DNA of 22,501 bases, taken from positions 1 to 22,501 of IMG/VR virus record IMGVR_UViG_3300030118_001815; one strand, given 5' to 3'. The translations under genes and the position numbers were made by a program. The stretch comes from a virus. This document shows, piece after piece, positions 13,856 through 20,254 of this stretch. Numbering within the stretch: position 1 is the stretch's first letter; every line of letters begins with the position of its first letter. The notes beneath the pieces are model-generated. The model worked only from the letters and a program-made list of their open reading frames with translations. It had not been told where the DNA came from and did no database searches.

Positions 13856-14313
13856 AATTTTAATCTTCTAAGTTCTTTTGATACTAAGTTTTCAAATTGT
13901 CTTTTTATAACATTTTCTACTTTTTTGTTAAATCCAAAAAAAGGTCTTTCAGGAAGATTGCCTGATCCTGTTTGATGCCAATAAGCTCTTTTTGCCATTC
14001 CCATATCATTAAAATAAACTTGTGCTTTGTAGTTACTAACAGTTCTTGATTTCATGCTTTGCAACATTCTATTTGAATCTTTTAGATCAACTACTGTTTT
14101 ACCTTTCAAAGCTGAGTACTCAGGAGAGTAAGCAACAAACCTACCAGAAGTATATTTCTCTCCTCGCTTAGTTTTTTCTTCAATTATTCTTCTAAGTTGT
14201 TCTCCAGCTTGATCTAATCCTTTTTTAGTAATATGAGGAAATCTTCTAAGAAATCTGTTAAACTTCTTTTGTATTTGTTTTGTATTAGTTGAAAAATTAA
14301 TTGATAAAGCCAT
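13852..14313 (-). CDS. Mu gpG-like virion morphogenesis / neck protein
   Basis: A 153-residue basic protein. The N-terminal helical region (NFSTNTKQIQKKFNRFLRRF, then KGLDQAGEQLRRIIEEKTKR) is followed by DSNRMLQSMKSRTV and AYWHQTGSGNLPERPFFGFN. The last segment is the hallmark of the Mu gpG / phage virion morphogenesis family (HQ.G....iP.RPFlG). Such proteins act at the head-tail interface or in tail completion. The start shares a base with the upstream stop (TAATG), and its end overlaps the tail terminator start (ATGA), so three neck genes are translationally linked. Confidence 0.85.
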   Translation of the reverse strand: MALSINFSTNTKQIQKKFNRFLRRFPHITKKGLDQAGEQLRRIIEEKTKRGEKYTSGRFVAYSPEYSALKGKTVVDLKDSNRMLQSMKSRTVSNYKAQVYFNDMGMAKRAYWHQTGSGNLPERPFFGFNKKVENVIKRQFENLVSKELRRLKL

Positions 14314-14798
14314 TATCTAATAAGTCTTCCTGACCCATGTAAGTTTTCTCTTTCAGCAACACTAATAGTTCCTGTACTATCAGCATCGTATTCAACTCCA
14401 TCTTCAAGTATCTTTTGAAACTCAATATTGTATTGGCTATTATAAAACTCAATCATTCTTTCGAATCTATCTTTATCAGCTTCAGGTCTAAATTTTGTTA
14501 ATGCTGGAAAAAAGAATTTTCCTAAAAATAAATAAACACCAGCTCTAGTAAATTGATCTAAATTAACTTTTGTATTATCTAACTCTACAGTATTTAAAAC
14601 TGTAATATCTGTAAAAACATTTGTTTTGTATGTTTGCCACCACTTAATTCTTAATTCTCTTAAAATATCATCTGTTGTTAAACCTAACCATGTTGTTACT
14701 TTTGCATCGCTTGATCCTATTCCAAAGTCAAAAGCATCTGGTTGATAAGTTTGAACATCTGCAACTGTAATAACATCTGAGCCTGTAAAGTTTGCCAT
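14313..14798 (-). CDS. Head-tail adaptor protein
   Basis: A 161-residue protein placed directly after the major capsid gene, the usual position of HK97 gp6-type connectors. It is mostly helical after an N-terminal start of MANFTGSDVITVADVQTYQP. Helices include TTDDILRELRIKWWQTYKTN, LDQFTRAGVYLFLGKFFFPA and DKDRFERMIEFYNSQYNIEF. It ends with VAERENLHGSGRLIR. The helix-rich core with a flexible C-terminal tail suits an adaptor ring binding the portal. AAAGGA lies nine bases before the ATG, and a strong hairpin separates it from the capsid gene. Family identity is by position and secondary structure more than by residues. Confidence 0.65.
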   Translation of the reverse strand: MANFTGSDVITVADVQTYQPDAFDFGIGSSDAKVTTWLGLTTDDILRELRIKWWQTYKTNVFTDITVLNTVELDNTKVNLDQFTRAGVYLFLGKFFFPALTKFRPEADKDRFERMIEFYNSQYNIEFQKILEDGVEYDADSTGTISVAERENLHGSGRLIR

Positions 14799-14816
14799 AA
14801 TAAATCCTTTAAGTTG

Positions 14817-14843
14817 TTAGTGGGGGATTTCTCCCCCAACTAA
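14817..14843 (-). terminator. Hairpin after the capsid gene (processing site or partial terminator)
   Basis: A G5/C5-based inverted repeat. The left arm TTAGTGGGGGA pairs with the right arm TCCCCCAACTAA through eleven pairs, with one bulged base and a TTTC loop on the plus strand. It is by far the most GC-rich structure in this AT-rich window. On the minus transcript it falls ten bases after the capsid stop and upstream of the adaptor's Shine-Dalgarno site. No run of U follows it, so complete termination is unlikely. Partial termination, or protection of capsid mRNA from 3' exonucleases, would raise capsid over adaptor. Confidence 0.7.
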
Positions 14844-14852
14844 GTCTAATTA

Positions 14853-15704
14853 TTAAAGTGCTGAATCAGTTGTTACTTGACAACCAAAATCATCTTTAAC
14901 TACACCTGTTCCGTATGTAACAGTTCCAACAATTTCTGTTGCTCTTAGAGATGCGTCTCTTTGAGTTTCAATTTTGAAATCTGTTTTCATAGCTAAACCA
15001 AGTGATTGAGGATGGAATACACCACCTACAGAATCATCTGATCCATCTACAGCTAAGTTTGCATTTTCAAAAAGATCAATTCCAAATACTGTTCCAACGT
15101 AACCATTTCTTAAAGTTTCGTTAGCAATATCGCTAAGAGCATTTGCTCCTGTTGAGTAACCAGCATTAGTTAATGATTTTTTTAAGTTAAACATAGCTTT
15201 TGGATTAAACACACCATAGTAAGGTCTTGGAATGTTTAAACCTCTTAAAGTAGCTTCTGCTTTTAATAAAAGATCAGCAGTTAATTCAGTTCCAGCCGCA
15301 CCTAAGTCATTACCTGATGCAAATGAACCAAACAAAGCACCTAAATCAGTGTCTACTTTTTTAGCAATTGCTTCACCGAATAATTTACCGATGTCAGCCG
15401 CAACGTCTCTTGATGCAGTATCTCTACCTAAGTCAGTAAGAGTTGTCATTACACCTACTTCAGAAGCAGTTATTGTTGCTTCAGTTGGGTTGATAGCTGT
15501 GTTTGATAAATCAGTTGCTTCTGCTACTGCCGCCGCACTGATGTTTGGATATACAGGAACAGCTACTTGTTTGCCTTGTCCTGTGATGTTGTAAGTCGTT
15601 ACCAAAGGTCTCATTACAGAAGTTTCTTGGAAGTTAAAAATAGCTTCTTGGATAATTTCTGTATACAGTTCCGATAGCGTCGACGATGTTGTTTCGTTAG
15701 CCAT
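14853..15704 (-). CDS. Major capsid protein (HK97 fold)
   Basis: A 283-residue protein following the scaffold gene. It has the N-terminal helix and arm (MANETTSSTLSELYTEIIQE, then AIFNFQETSVMRPLVTTYNI), the E-loop segment (PVYPNISAAAVAEATDLSNT), the P-domain spine helix (AADIGKLFGEAIAKKVDTDL), and an A-domain ending with VGGVFHPQSLGLAMKTDFKI and a C-terminal GVVKDDFGCQV. The order fits small HK97-fold capsid proteins without a fused delta domain, consistent with the separate scaffold. TAGGAG lies about eight bases before the ATG. No prohead protease gene is present nearby. Confidence 0.9.
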   Translation of the reverse strand: MANETTSSTLSELYTEIIQEAIFNFQETSVMRPLVTTYNITGQGKQVAVPVYPNISAAAVAEATDLSNTAINPTEATITASEVGVMTTLTDLGRDTASRDVAADIGKLFGEAIAKKVDTDLGALFGSFASGNDLGAAGTELTADLLLKAEATLRGLNIPRPYYGVFNPKAMFNLKKSLTNAGYSTGANALSDIANETLRNGYVGTVFGIDLFENANLAVDGSDDSVGGVFHPQSLGLAMKTDFKIETQRDASLRATEIVGTVTYGTGVVKDDFGCQVTTDSAL

Positions 15705-15716
15705 TGTAAGCTCCTA

Positions 15717-16427
15717 TTAATTGTTAATTGTTAATTTAGGATTTAAAGTGAACCCTTGACGTTGCTTACGCATTTCTGCATAAACTTTTCTGTCAGATGG
15801 ATTATTCAAATCCAAGTCGCCTATTGATCTGGGTTTTTGGCTATTACCACCGATACTACTCTGGCTTCCTGATCCAGACAGAGACCCTTGACGGAAATGT
15901 GGGTTAGTATCTAAAAACTCCTTTACTCGTTCTTCAACTGATAAAGGTTGTCCTTTTTCGTTATATCTTATGTTGCCATTTTGATCAAGTACTTCAACTC
16001 TATTATCTTCTGATAATTGTACTTCTGATTTTAACAAAGATACTACTTGGTCAGGATTAATTGCTTTGTTAGTTGAAGCAAGAGCTAGAATTTGTTTATC
16101 AATTCTTTCTGCTTTAACTTCTGATTTAATTTTATTTATTTCAGCTTCTTTTTCAGCAAGTCTTTGTTGCATAATCTTTTCGACTTCTTGTTTAGATTTT
16201 GCTTCTTCTAATTCTTTTTGTTTTAGAAGTTCTTGCTTTTTAGTTTCTTCTTCAGCTATCTTTTTTTCATATTTATTACGTTCAGCCATAACTCTAGATG
16301 CAATCATGTTATCTATTTGACTTTGCGTAAATGTTTTTGTTTCTTCTGTTTTAGTTTCAGTAGCTTCTGTTGTAGTAGCTTCTGTATTCTCATTTGTAGG
16401 TTGAGCAACCTTATTTTCTTCTGACAT
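15717..16427 (-). CDS. Capsid scaffolding protein
   Basis: A 236-residue, highly charged protein. The N-terminal 35 residues are Thr/Glu-rich and probably disordered. A long coiled-coil-like helix follows from about 36 to 120 (TQSQIDNMIASRVMAERNKY, then repeated K/E/Q heptads). After it come ALASTNKAINPDQVVSLLKS and a Ser/Gly/Asn-rich linker before a basic end (RKVYAEMRKQRQGFTLNPKL). That layout is typical of phage scaffolds that sit immediately before the capsid gene and are removed after assembly. AAGGAG lies seven bases before the ATG. No protease motif (Ser-His-Asp) is visible. Confidence 0.88.
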   Translation of the reverse strand: MSEENKVAQPTNENTEATTTEATETKTEETKTFTQSQIDNMIASRVMAERNKYEKKIAEEETKKQELLKQKELEEAKSKQEVEKIMQQRLAEKEAEINKIKSEVKAERIDKQILALASTNKAINPDQVVSLLKSEVQLSEDNRVEVLDQNGNIRYNEKGQPLSVEERVKEFLDTNPHFRQGSLSGSGSQSSIGGNSQKPRSIGDLDLNNPSDRKVYAEMRKQRQGFTLNPKLTINN

Positions 16428-16435
16428 CTTACTCC

Positions 16436-17455
16436 TTATTCAGTTATTATGTTTCCGCTTTCATCATACCAATCTGGATTGACAAAGCTCCATTGATGAC
16501 GACAGTTATAACCACCTCTAACTAAAAGTGGATCTCCAGACTTTTTGCCTTTCCAAGACTTACTTGCCCAAAGTTCTTTGACCTCATCAATCGTAAATAG
16601 TCCTCCTGGTCTTGTATCATATTCCCCACTTCTTACAAGCCTACAATGATCTCTGGTTGTAGGGATAATGTTTCCGAAATACTTACACATTGTTAAACCA
16701 GCTTCTATTGATTTATGTAAATTAAGTTGTGCGTCAAATTCTCTAAGTCCATCATTAAGAATCTGTCCAGCATATCGTTTCATGTTTTCGCCTGACCTAG
16801 TAGTTGCATATTTAGATTGTAATGTTTGAATATTTTTATCTAATCTATTTCTAATAACAGCTCTTTCAGGACCAGCTATTCTTCTAACTCTAACTTCATC
16901 TCTTTTTATTTGAGTTATTAATTTATTTACAGCCTCATCATCAGCAGTAGCATAGATTCCATTTATTGTTTGTCTAAGTTCTCCTTGCAACTCAGTAAAG
17001 TTAGTTCCTACTAATGTACTTTGATAAATTTTATCTGAAATTGTTCTTGTAAATGTATTTGCAACATCCTTGAATTGAGTAAATGTTTGTCTTTTTAAAT
17101 TTTGTATAACAGATAAGTCAGAATCAGTTAGTTGTTGGAACTCAACAGGGATACGTCCAATAGTTTTAAATGCTCTTTCTATTCTTTTAGCTTGTTTTGA
17201 ATAACCCTCTCTAACAACTTTATCTGACCATGCTAAGTATTCTCTTTCTAAAATTTCTCTAATGATAGGTCTTGATGCAACTGCCGCTTTCAGTTCAAAT
17301 AACTTACCCTCTTTGATAGGAAGTGTTCCAGCATAAGCTATAACTTCTTTTTCAATTTTATCTAAAGCTCTTATTAAATCTTCATAGTATCTTGCTTCAG
17401 CTAACTCTATTTGAGAGATTCTATAATTTGCCATTTGTTCAACAATATCGGACAT
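16436..17455 (-). CDS. Minor head protein (SPP1 gp7 / Mu gpF-like)
   Basis: A 339-residue protein. The first 230 residues are helical and charged. The last 90 carry the family signature: CKYFGNIIPTTRDHCRLVRS, then TIDEVKELW, and GGYNCRHQWSFVNPDW. Cysteine-rich endings of the form C...C.l..G........H..CRc.w are typical of SPP1 gp7 / Mu gpF-type head morphogenesis proteins, which associate with the portal. In most phages the gene directly follows portal, but here a reversed five-gene cassette separates them. No Shine-Dalgarno site is obvious before the ATG at 17455, which is odd because the next two genes have strong ones. Confidence 0.85.
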   Translation of the reverse strand: MSDIVEQMANYRISQIELAEARYYEDLIRALDKIEKEVIAYAGTLPIKEGKLFELKAAVASRPIIREILEREYLAWSDKVVREGYSKQAKRIERAFKTIGRIPVEFQQLTDSDLSVIQNLKRQTFTQFKDVANTFTRTISDKIYQSTLVGTNFTELQGELRQTINGIYATADDEAVNKLITQIKRDEVRVRRIAGPERAVIRNRLDKNIQTLQSKYATTRSGENMKRYAGQILNDGLREFDAQLNLHKSIEAGLTMCKYFGNIIPTTRDHCRLVRSGEYDTRPGGLFTIDEVKELWASKSWKGKKSGDPLLVRGGYNCRHQWSFVNPDWYDESGNIITE

Positions 17456-17633
17456 GAAAGTTAAATATCATTAAAAGTCTAAAAAACCAAGCAACAGATA
17501 AAATAAATTTTTTTTCGATTGGTAACTGTAACTCATTTTTTACAAATTAGACAAAATCGTTTAGAACCTACAGGATGTGTAAAACCGAATGTTGTATAGT
17601 AGGGAATGAAAAAAAAACAAAGAGGAGAAAAAA
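17456..17633. promoter_or_regulatory. Divergent intergenic region, candidate promoters both ways
   Basis: This 178-base AT-rich region separates the minus-strand head gene from the plus-strand cassette, so it should contain the plus-strand promoter and possibly one for 17455. On the plus strand a -10-like TATAGT lies at 17595-17600, about 11 bases before the A-rich leader. No good -35 hexamer stands at the expected spacing. It also holds a T8 run near 17510-17518. On the minus strand only weak sigma-70-like hexamers can be found. Promoter function is inferred from gene orientation more than from motifs. Confidence 0.4.
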
Positions 17634-17813
17634 ATGATCATGTCAAAAAGATATTGGGATGAACTAATAGAGAAATCTAAAAACGAAAACTTAGATCCTT
17701 TAGAAGTTGTTCCATTACATGAACAAGAACAAGAAGGCAAAATTCTAGATGAAGAATCTAGATGGATGCTAGCTAAACAAAAAATACTAAACGGAGGAAA
17801 AACAAATGAATAA
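17634..17813 (+). CDS. Small cassette protein 1 (59 residues), unknown
   Basis: The ATG at 17634 is preceded by AGAGGAG at good spacing. It reads MIMSKRYWDELIEKSKNENL, then DPLEVVPLHEQEQEGKILDE and a C-terminal helix with SRWMLAKQKILNGG. It is charged and mainly helical, with no membrane segment or cysteine. The last eight bases overlap the next gene's start (ATGAATAA). It has no family I recognise. It is the first gene of the plus-strand cassette. Its mixture of short, charged, soluble genes resembles early host-takeover genes of other phages, but that is inference. Confidence 0.65.
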   Translation: MIMSKRYWDELIEKSKNENLDPLEVVPLHEQEQEGKILDEESRWMLAKQKILNGGKTNE

Positions 17814-17976
17814 AAGACAAGAAAATTTATTAATGAAAGCTATGAACGATGGAATTAAATTAGAGAAATCTAGGCATCCTGACTTTGATGAAAATAAACA
17901 TAAGATCAAAGTTACCATAGATACTATTAATGGAACTCATCTAAAGTTAAATTTTCAGAAAGTAGATAAAAAATAA
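17806..17976 (+). CDS. Small cassette protein 2 (56 residues), unknown
   Basis: The ATG at 17806 overlaps the end of gene 1 by eight bases and has GGAGG about eight bases upstream. It reads MNKRQENLLMKAMNDGIKLE, a helix, then KSRHPDFDENKHKIKVTIDT and a strand pair ending KLNFQKVDKK. The pattern is a short helix followed by a beta hairpin. No catalytic or metal-binding motif is visible, and I do not recognise a family. A 60-base gap follows before the next leader, so the cassette may have two transcription or translation units. Confidence 0.6.
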   Translation: MNKRQENLLMKAMNDGIKLEKSRHPDFDENKHKIKVTIDTINGTHLKLNFQKVDKK

Positions 17977-18036
17977 CCACTAACTATGCTCTGTAATAAT
18001 TGTTGATCCTAATAATGGAATATACGAGGCTTAGTT

Positions 18037-18063
18037 ATGAAAAAAACAAACAGAGAGGAAAAA
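18037..18063 (+). promoter_or_regulatory. A-rich leader with Shine-Dalgarno, second copy
   Basis: The segment ATGAAAAAAACAAACAGAGA followed by GGAAAAA leads into ATG at 18064. A near copy, ATGAAAAAAAAACAAAGAGG followed by AGAAAAAA, leads into ATG at 17634. In the second copy the first ATG is in frame with the gene and would add nine residues (MKKTNREEK). In the first copy it opens an unrelated 18-codon frame. The shared element is therefore the A-tract and the GAGG ribosome site and not a peptide. A -10-like TATACG lies at 18021-18026. Confidence 0.5.
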
Positions 18064-18342
18064 ATGATACACGAAAACAAAGCAAACATCGGAGACACAA
18101 TAAGAGCTTATGACTTCCAACCTAGAGAGGGTGTTGGTCATTATTTTATTGAAGGTAAAGTTATTGAAAAAGGTAACTGTGATAACAAATATTACAAATG
18201 TTACAAAATTGCTTTAACTAGAAAAATTGCAAATGGAAAAGATGTTACTCCAAAAGTTGAAGATAACATTTGGTATGTTCCTTTTGAAATTTACTACGAT
18301 GAACATGAAAACAGAGTAACAAAAATAGAGGAGAAGAAATAA
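18064..18342 (+). CDS. Conserved hypothetical protein, cassette gene 3
   Basis: A 92-residue protein. It reads ANIGDTIRAYDFQPREGVGH, then YFIEGKVIEKGNCDNKYYKC and a strand with YKIALTRKIANGK, and closes NIWYVPFEIYYDEHENRVTK. This alternates beta strands around a small barrel. The pattern IGDTIRAYDF...YxEGxVIE...Y.I......G......vPxE......RV is one I associate with a small conserved protein of unknown function in marine T4-like and other phages. I prefer ATG 18064 because GAGAGGAA lies just upstream; ATG 18037 is in frame but has no ribosome site. Its stop overlaps the ArdC-like gene (TAATG). Confidence 0.72.
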   Translation: MIHENKANIGDTIRAYDFQPREGVGHYFIEGKVIEKGNCDNKYYKCYKIALTRKIANGKDVTPKVEDNIWYVPFEIYYDEHENRVTKIEEKK

Positions 18343-18584
18343 TGTACTACAATCTATATACAAAAAAAGAGTTCTCAGGTAAGAATCTTGAGAAATTACA
18401 ATCTACAAACCTACAAGGTGGGTTTTGTACTTTTAACCAAGCTAGAAAGATGGGTGCTACTATAATCAAAGGAAGTAAGTGTGTGGCTAAACTTTCTAGA
18501 ATGGTACAGGATGGTAAGAAAGAAGAATTTAGAAGCTATCCTGTTTTTCATGAATCACAAATCAAACCAAGGGAGGAAAACTAA
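18342..18584 (+). CDS. Mini ArdC N-terminal-domain-like protein (possible anti-restriction)
   Basis: An 80-residue basic protein. Residues about 28-75 follow the ArdC N-terminal domain pattern: TFNQARKMGATIIKGSK (family form TFkQAxelGgxvxKGeK), then a strand with AKLSRM, a charged loop, and FRSYPVFHESQI (family form y.VFNv.QI). In ArdC and TraC primases this domain binds single-stranded DNA, and ArdC protects incoming DNA from restriction. The usual C-terminal metalloprotease domain is absent, as is the N-terminal YxxW-type segment. It is joined to both neighbours by TAATG. Anti-restriction or ssDNA binding is an inference from motif similarity. Confidence 0.65.
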   Translation: MYYNLYTKKEFSGKNLEKLQSTNLQGGFCTFNQARKMGATIIKGSKCVAKLSRMVQDGKKEEFRSYPVFHESQIKPREEN

Positions 18585-18823
18585 TGGATAATTTTATTGC
18601 TATTCAACCAATAGGAAGTTGGAATGTTGAGTTAATTAACATGAACCAAGTTCAAAATATTATTCTTTCTGTCAAAGGCGATGCTGATGACAGAGCAATA
18701 ATTAAATTTGTTGGTGGTTATAATTTAGATGTAAAAAAATCTGAACTTCTAAAAAAAATGAATAAAGATGTTTCATCTATGGAAAATAAAATAGAAGATA
18801 TAAGACTAAAAAGAGTTGTTTAG
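18584..18823 (+). CDS. Small cassette protein 5 (79 residues), unknown
   Basis: It reads MDNFIAIQPIGSWNVELINM, then NQVQNIILSVKGDADDRAII and KFVGGYNLDVKKSELLKKM before a charged helix ending IRLKRVV. The core (N...V..I........I.F.GG..L.V..S.....k) is a small beta sheet pattern also seen in FlbD-like and LytTR-like small proteins; the resemblance is weak and should not be taken as a family call. It is the last gene of the plus cassette and stops 17 bases before the convergent portal stop. The start shares a base with the upstream stop (TAATG). Confidence 0.62.
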   Translation: MDNFIAIQPIGSWNVELINMNQVQNIILSVKGDADDRAIIKFVGGYNLDVKKSELLKKMNKDVSSMENKIEDIRLKRVV

Positions 18824-18834
18824 TTAATTAACTT

Positions 18835-18869
18835 AAGGGGTTACTGTATAGGTTCTGCAGTAACCTCTT
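18835..18869 (+). terminator. Hairpin ending the plus cassette (convergent with portal)
   Basis: AAGGGGTTACTG (18835-18846) pairs with CAGTAACCTCTT (18858-18869), giving a 12-pair stem with one G-U wobble in plus-strand RNA and an 11-base loop. In minus-strand RNA the wobble becomes an A-C mismatch, so the stem is better for the plus direction. It starts 12 bases after the cassette's last stop and lies across the end of the portal gene. The downstream plus sequence is pyrimidine-rich (CTTCTTCAACTTC) but has no long U run, so termination efficiency is uncertain. Confidence 0.55.
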
Positions 18870-20253
18870 CTTCTTCAACTTCATCTTGAGTAAATTCTCC
18901 AACTTCAGCTTTAGCATCAATCTCATCAAAGATCATTCCTAACTTCTCATCATCATCGACTATTGATCTTGCTATCTCTTTGTCTATTTCTTTAGATAGT
19001 GTTGGCGATCCTACATTGATGGCTTTTGCTTGTTGATAGAACATAAGATCAGAAGCGTAATCTCTAATATTGAATGTATCAGGATAATTTATTTCTCCGT
19101 CAAACTCTCTACCTTGGAACTCAGCAAAAAGTTTAAATAATTGTTCTTCTGCTAACTGTAAGTGATCTGCTTTTTCAGATAGTCTAGCATTCAATAATTC
19201 AAATTCTGTTTGTAAAGCTATTCCTGATGCAATTTGAGTTTTAGTTGTTCTTACTGCTCCAACATGACTAATTCTATCAATAGCTTCAACTTTAGTTTTG
19301 ATTGAATCCATGATCGCTTGTAAGTTTTGACCTGATGGTTGTAGTAGATAAGGTTTTAAGTTTGGTTCCATTTCTTCTGGGATTTCAATTATAGCACCAG
19401 CTCCAGCTGAAGCATTGACACCCGGTGTCTTAACTAATGATGGATGGTTTGTTAATCTAACAAGTTGTTCAATTTCTGAATATTCATTGTAAATAGATTT
19501 TTGTAAGTCAGCAATATCTGAAAGGTCGCTCATGCCAATTCCTCTTTTGTGAGATTTAGAATTGTACAAAATAACTGCTGGTATTTTACCTAAGCGATTG
19601 GTAACAGTATCTATTAGTTTAGGGTCATCATAATCACTTTTTTGATATACAGTTTCAATTCGATCTGGATACCAAAGTCTAAAGTATATCCCACCCTCTT
19701 TATCAACTTCTTCTCTAATCTTCATATAGTTAAGAACGTATCTGCCGTTGACTAATCTCTCAAAGTTCCAATCAAATACGTTCTCAGGAGTAACTATAGA
19801 TAAATAAGGTCTAATCTCTGCTTCAAGTTCTTGTGCTAAAGTTTGTGTTGTGAAAGTTGGTTTATCTAAAAATAAAAAACAATGACCGTATATAGATGCA
19901 AAGTTTTGAGCTTGTTGTATTACTGTATTAAAATTATTACCATCTAAGTCAGCATCTTTTAAGAATCTTTCTAAACTAGGATCGTCAGCTAAGTTTCCAA
20001 AATCTCTGCTTGGTTTAACTCTAAATAAAAATGAAGAATAAATTTGAATAATATTTTTACAATGATTGTCTAATGCTGTGTTGCCTAGTCTTTTTGCATA
20101 TTCGTTATCAAGTTCTAAATTATATCTATGTAAGTATTGTCCAGCAGAATAATCAAATCCACCATTATAAGATCGAATATAGAACTCCCACTTATTTACG
20201 CTTTCTTCGTAGTCTTTGTGTACATCTAATATTTCTTGCCTTGAATATGCCAT
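18841..20253 (-). CDS. Portal protein
   Basis: A 470-residue protein directly after the large terminase gene. Visible parts include the N-terminal region (MAYSRQEILDVHKDYEESVN), DNHCKNIIQIYSSFLFRVKP leading into a wing-type segment, an ASIYGHCFLFLDKP strand, YLSIVTPENVFDWNFERLVN, LVRLTNHPSLVKTPGVN, and a helical clip/crown region with AIDRISHVGAVRTTKTQIAS. The C-terminus is strongly acidic (TQDEVEEEEVTAEPIQ), as in several portals. Length and gene order fit the dodecameric ring that gates DNA entry and anchors the terminase. It begins one base after the terminase stop. The downstream minor head gene is displaced by the reversed cassette. Confidence 0.9.
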   Translation of the reverse strand: MAYSRQEILDVHKDYEESVNKWEFYIRSYNGGFDYSAGQYLHRYNLELDNEYAKRLGNTALDNHCKNIIQIYSSFLFRVKPSRDFGNLADDPSLERFLKDADLDGNNFNTVIQQAQNFASIYGHCFLFLDKPTFTTQTLAQELEAEIRPYLSIVTPENVFDWNFERLVNGRYVLNYMKIREEVDKEGGIYFRLWYPDRIETVYQKSDYDDPKLIDTVTNRLGKIPAVILYNSKSHKRGIGMSDLSDIADLQKSIYNEYSEIEQLVRLTNHPSLVKTPGVNASAGAGAIIEIPEEMEPNLKPYLLQPSGQNLQAIMDSIKTKVEAIDRISHVGAVRTTKTQIASGIALQTEFELLNARLSEKADHLQLAEEQLFKLFAEFQGREFDGEINYPDTFNIRDYASDLMFYQQAKAINVGSPTLSKEIDKEIARSIVDDDEKLGMIFDEIDAKAEVGEFTQDEVEEEEVTAEPIQ

Positions 20254-20254
20254 A

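Noticed and set aside
15232-15594. Plus-strand open frame of 120 codons opposite the capsid gene
   Set aside because: It has no ribosome site or neighbouring plus-strand gene, and lies entirely within the well-supported capsid gene on the other strand.
17606-17662. 18-codon frame in the first leader as a leader-peptide gene
   Set aside because: It has no ribosome site of its own and its counterpart in the second leader has a different frame, so a peptide function is not supported.
18037-18063. In-frame upstream ATG as the start of cassette gene 3
   Set aside because: There is no ribosome site before it, while GAGAGGAA stands just before ATG 18064, and the homologous leader before gene 1 is out of frame.
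18822-18833. Perfect palindrome AGTTAATTAACT as an operator or attachment site
   Set aside because: It is a 12-base AT-rich palindrome in an AT-rich genome at a gene end. I saw no second copy nearby and no integrase, so it is not called as a site.
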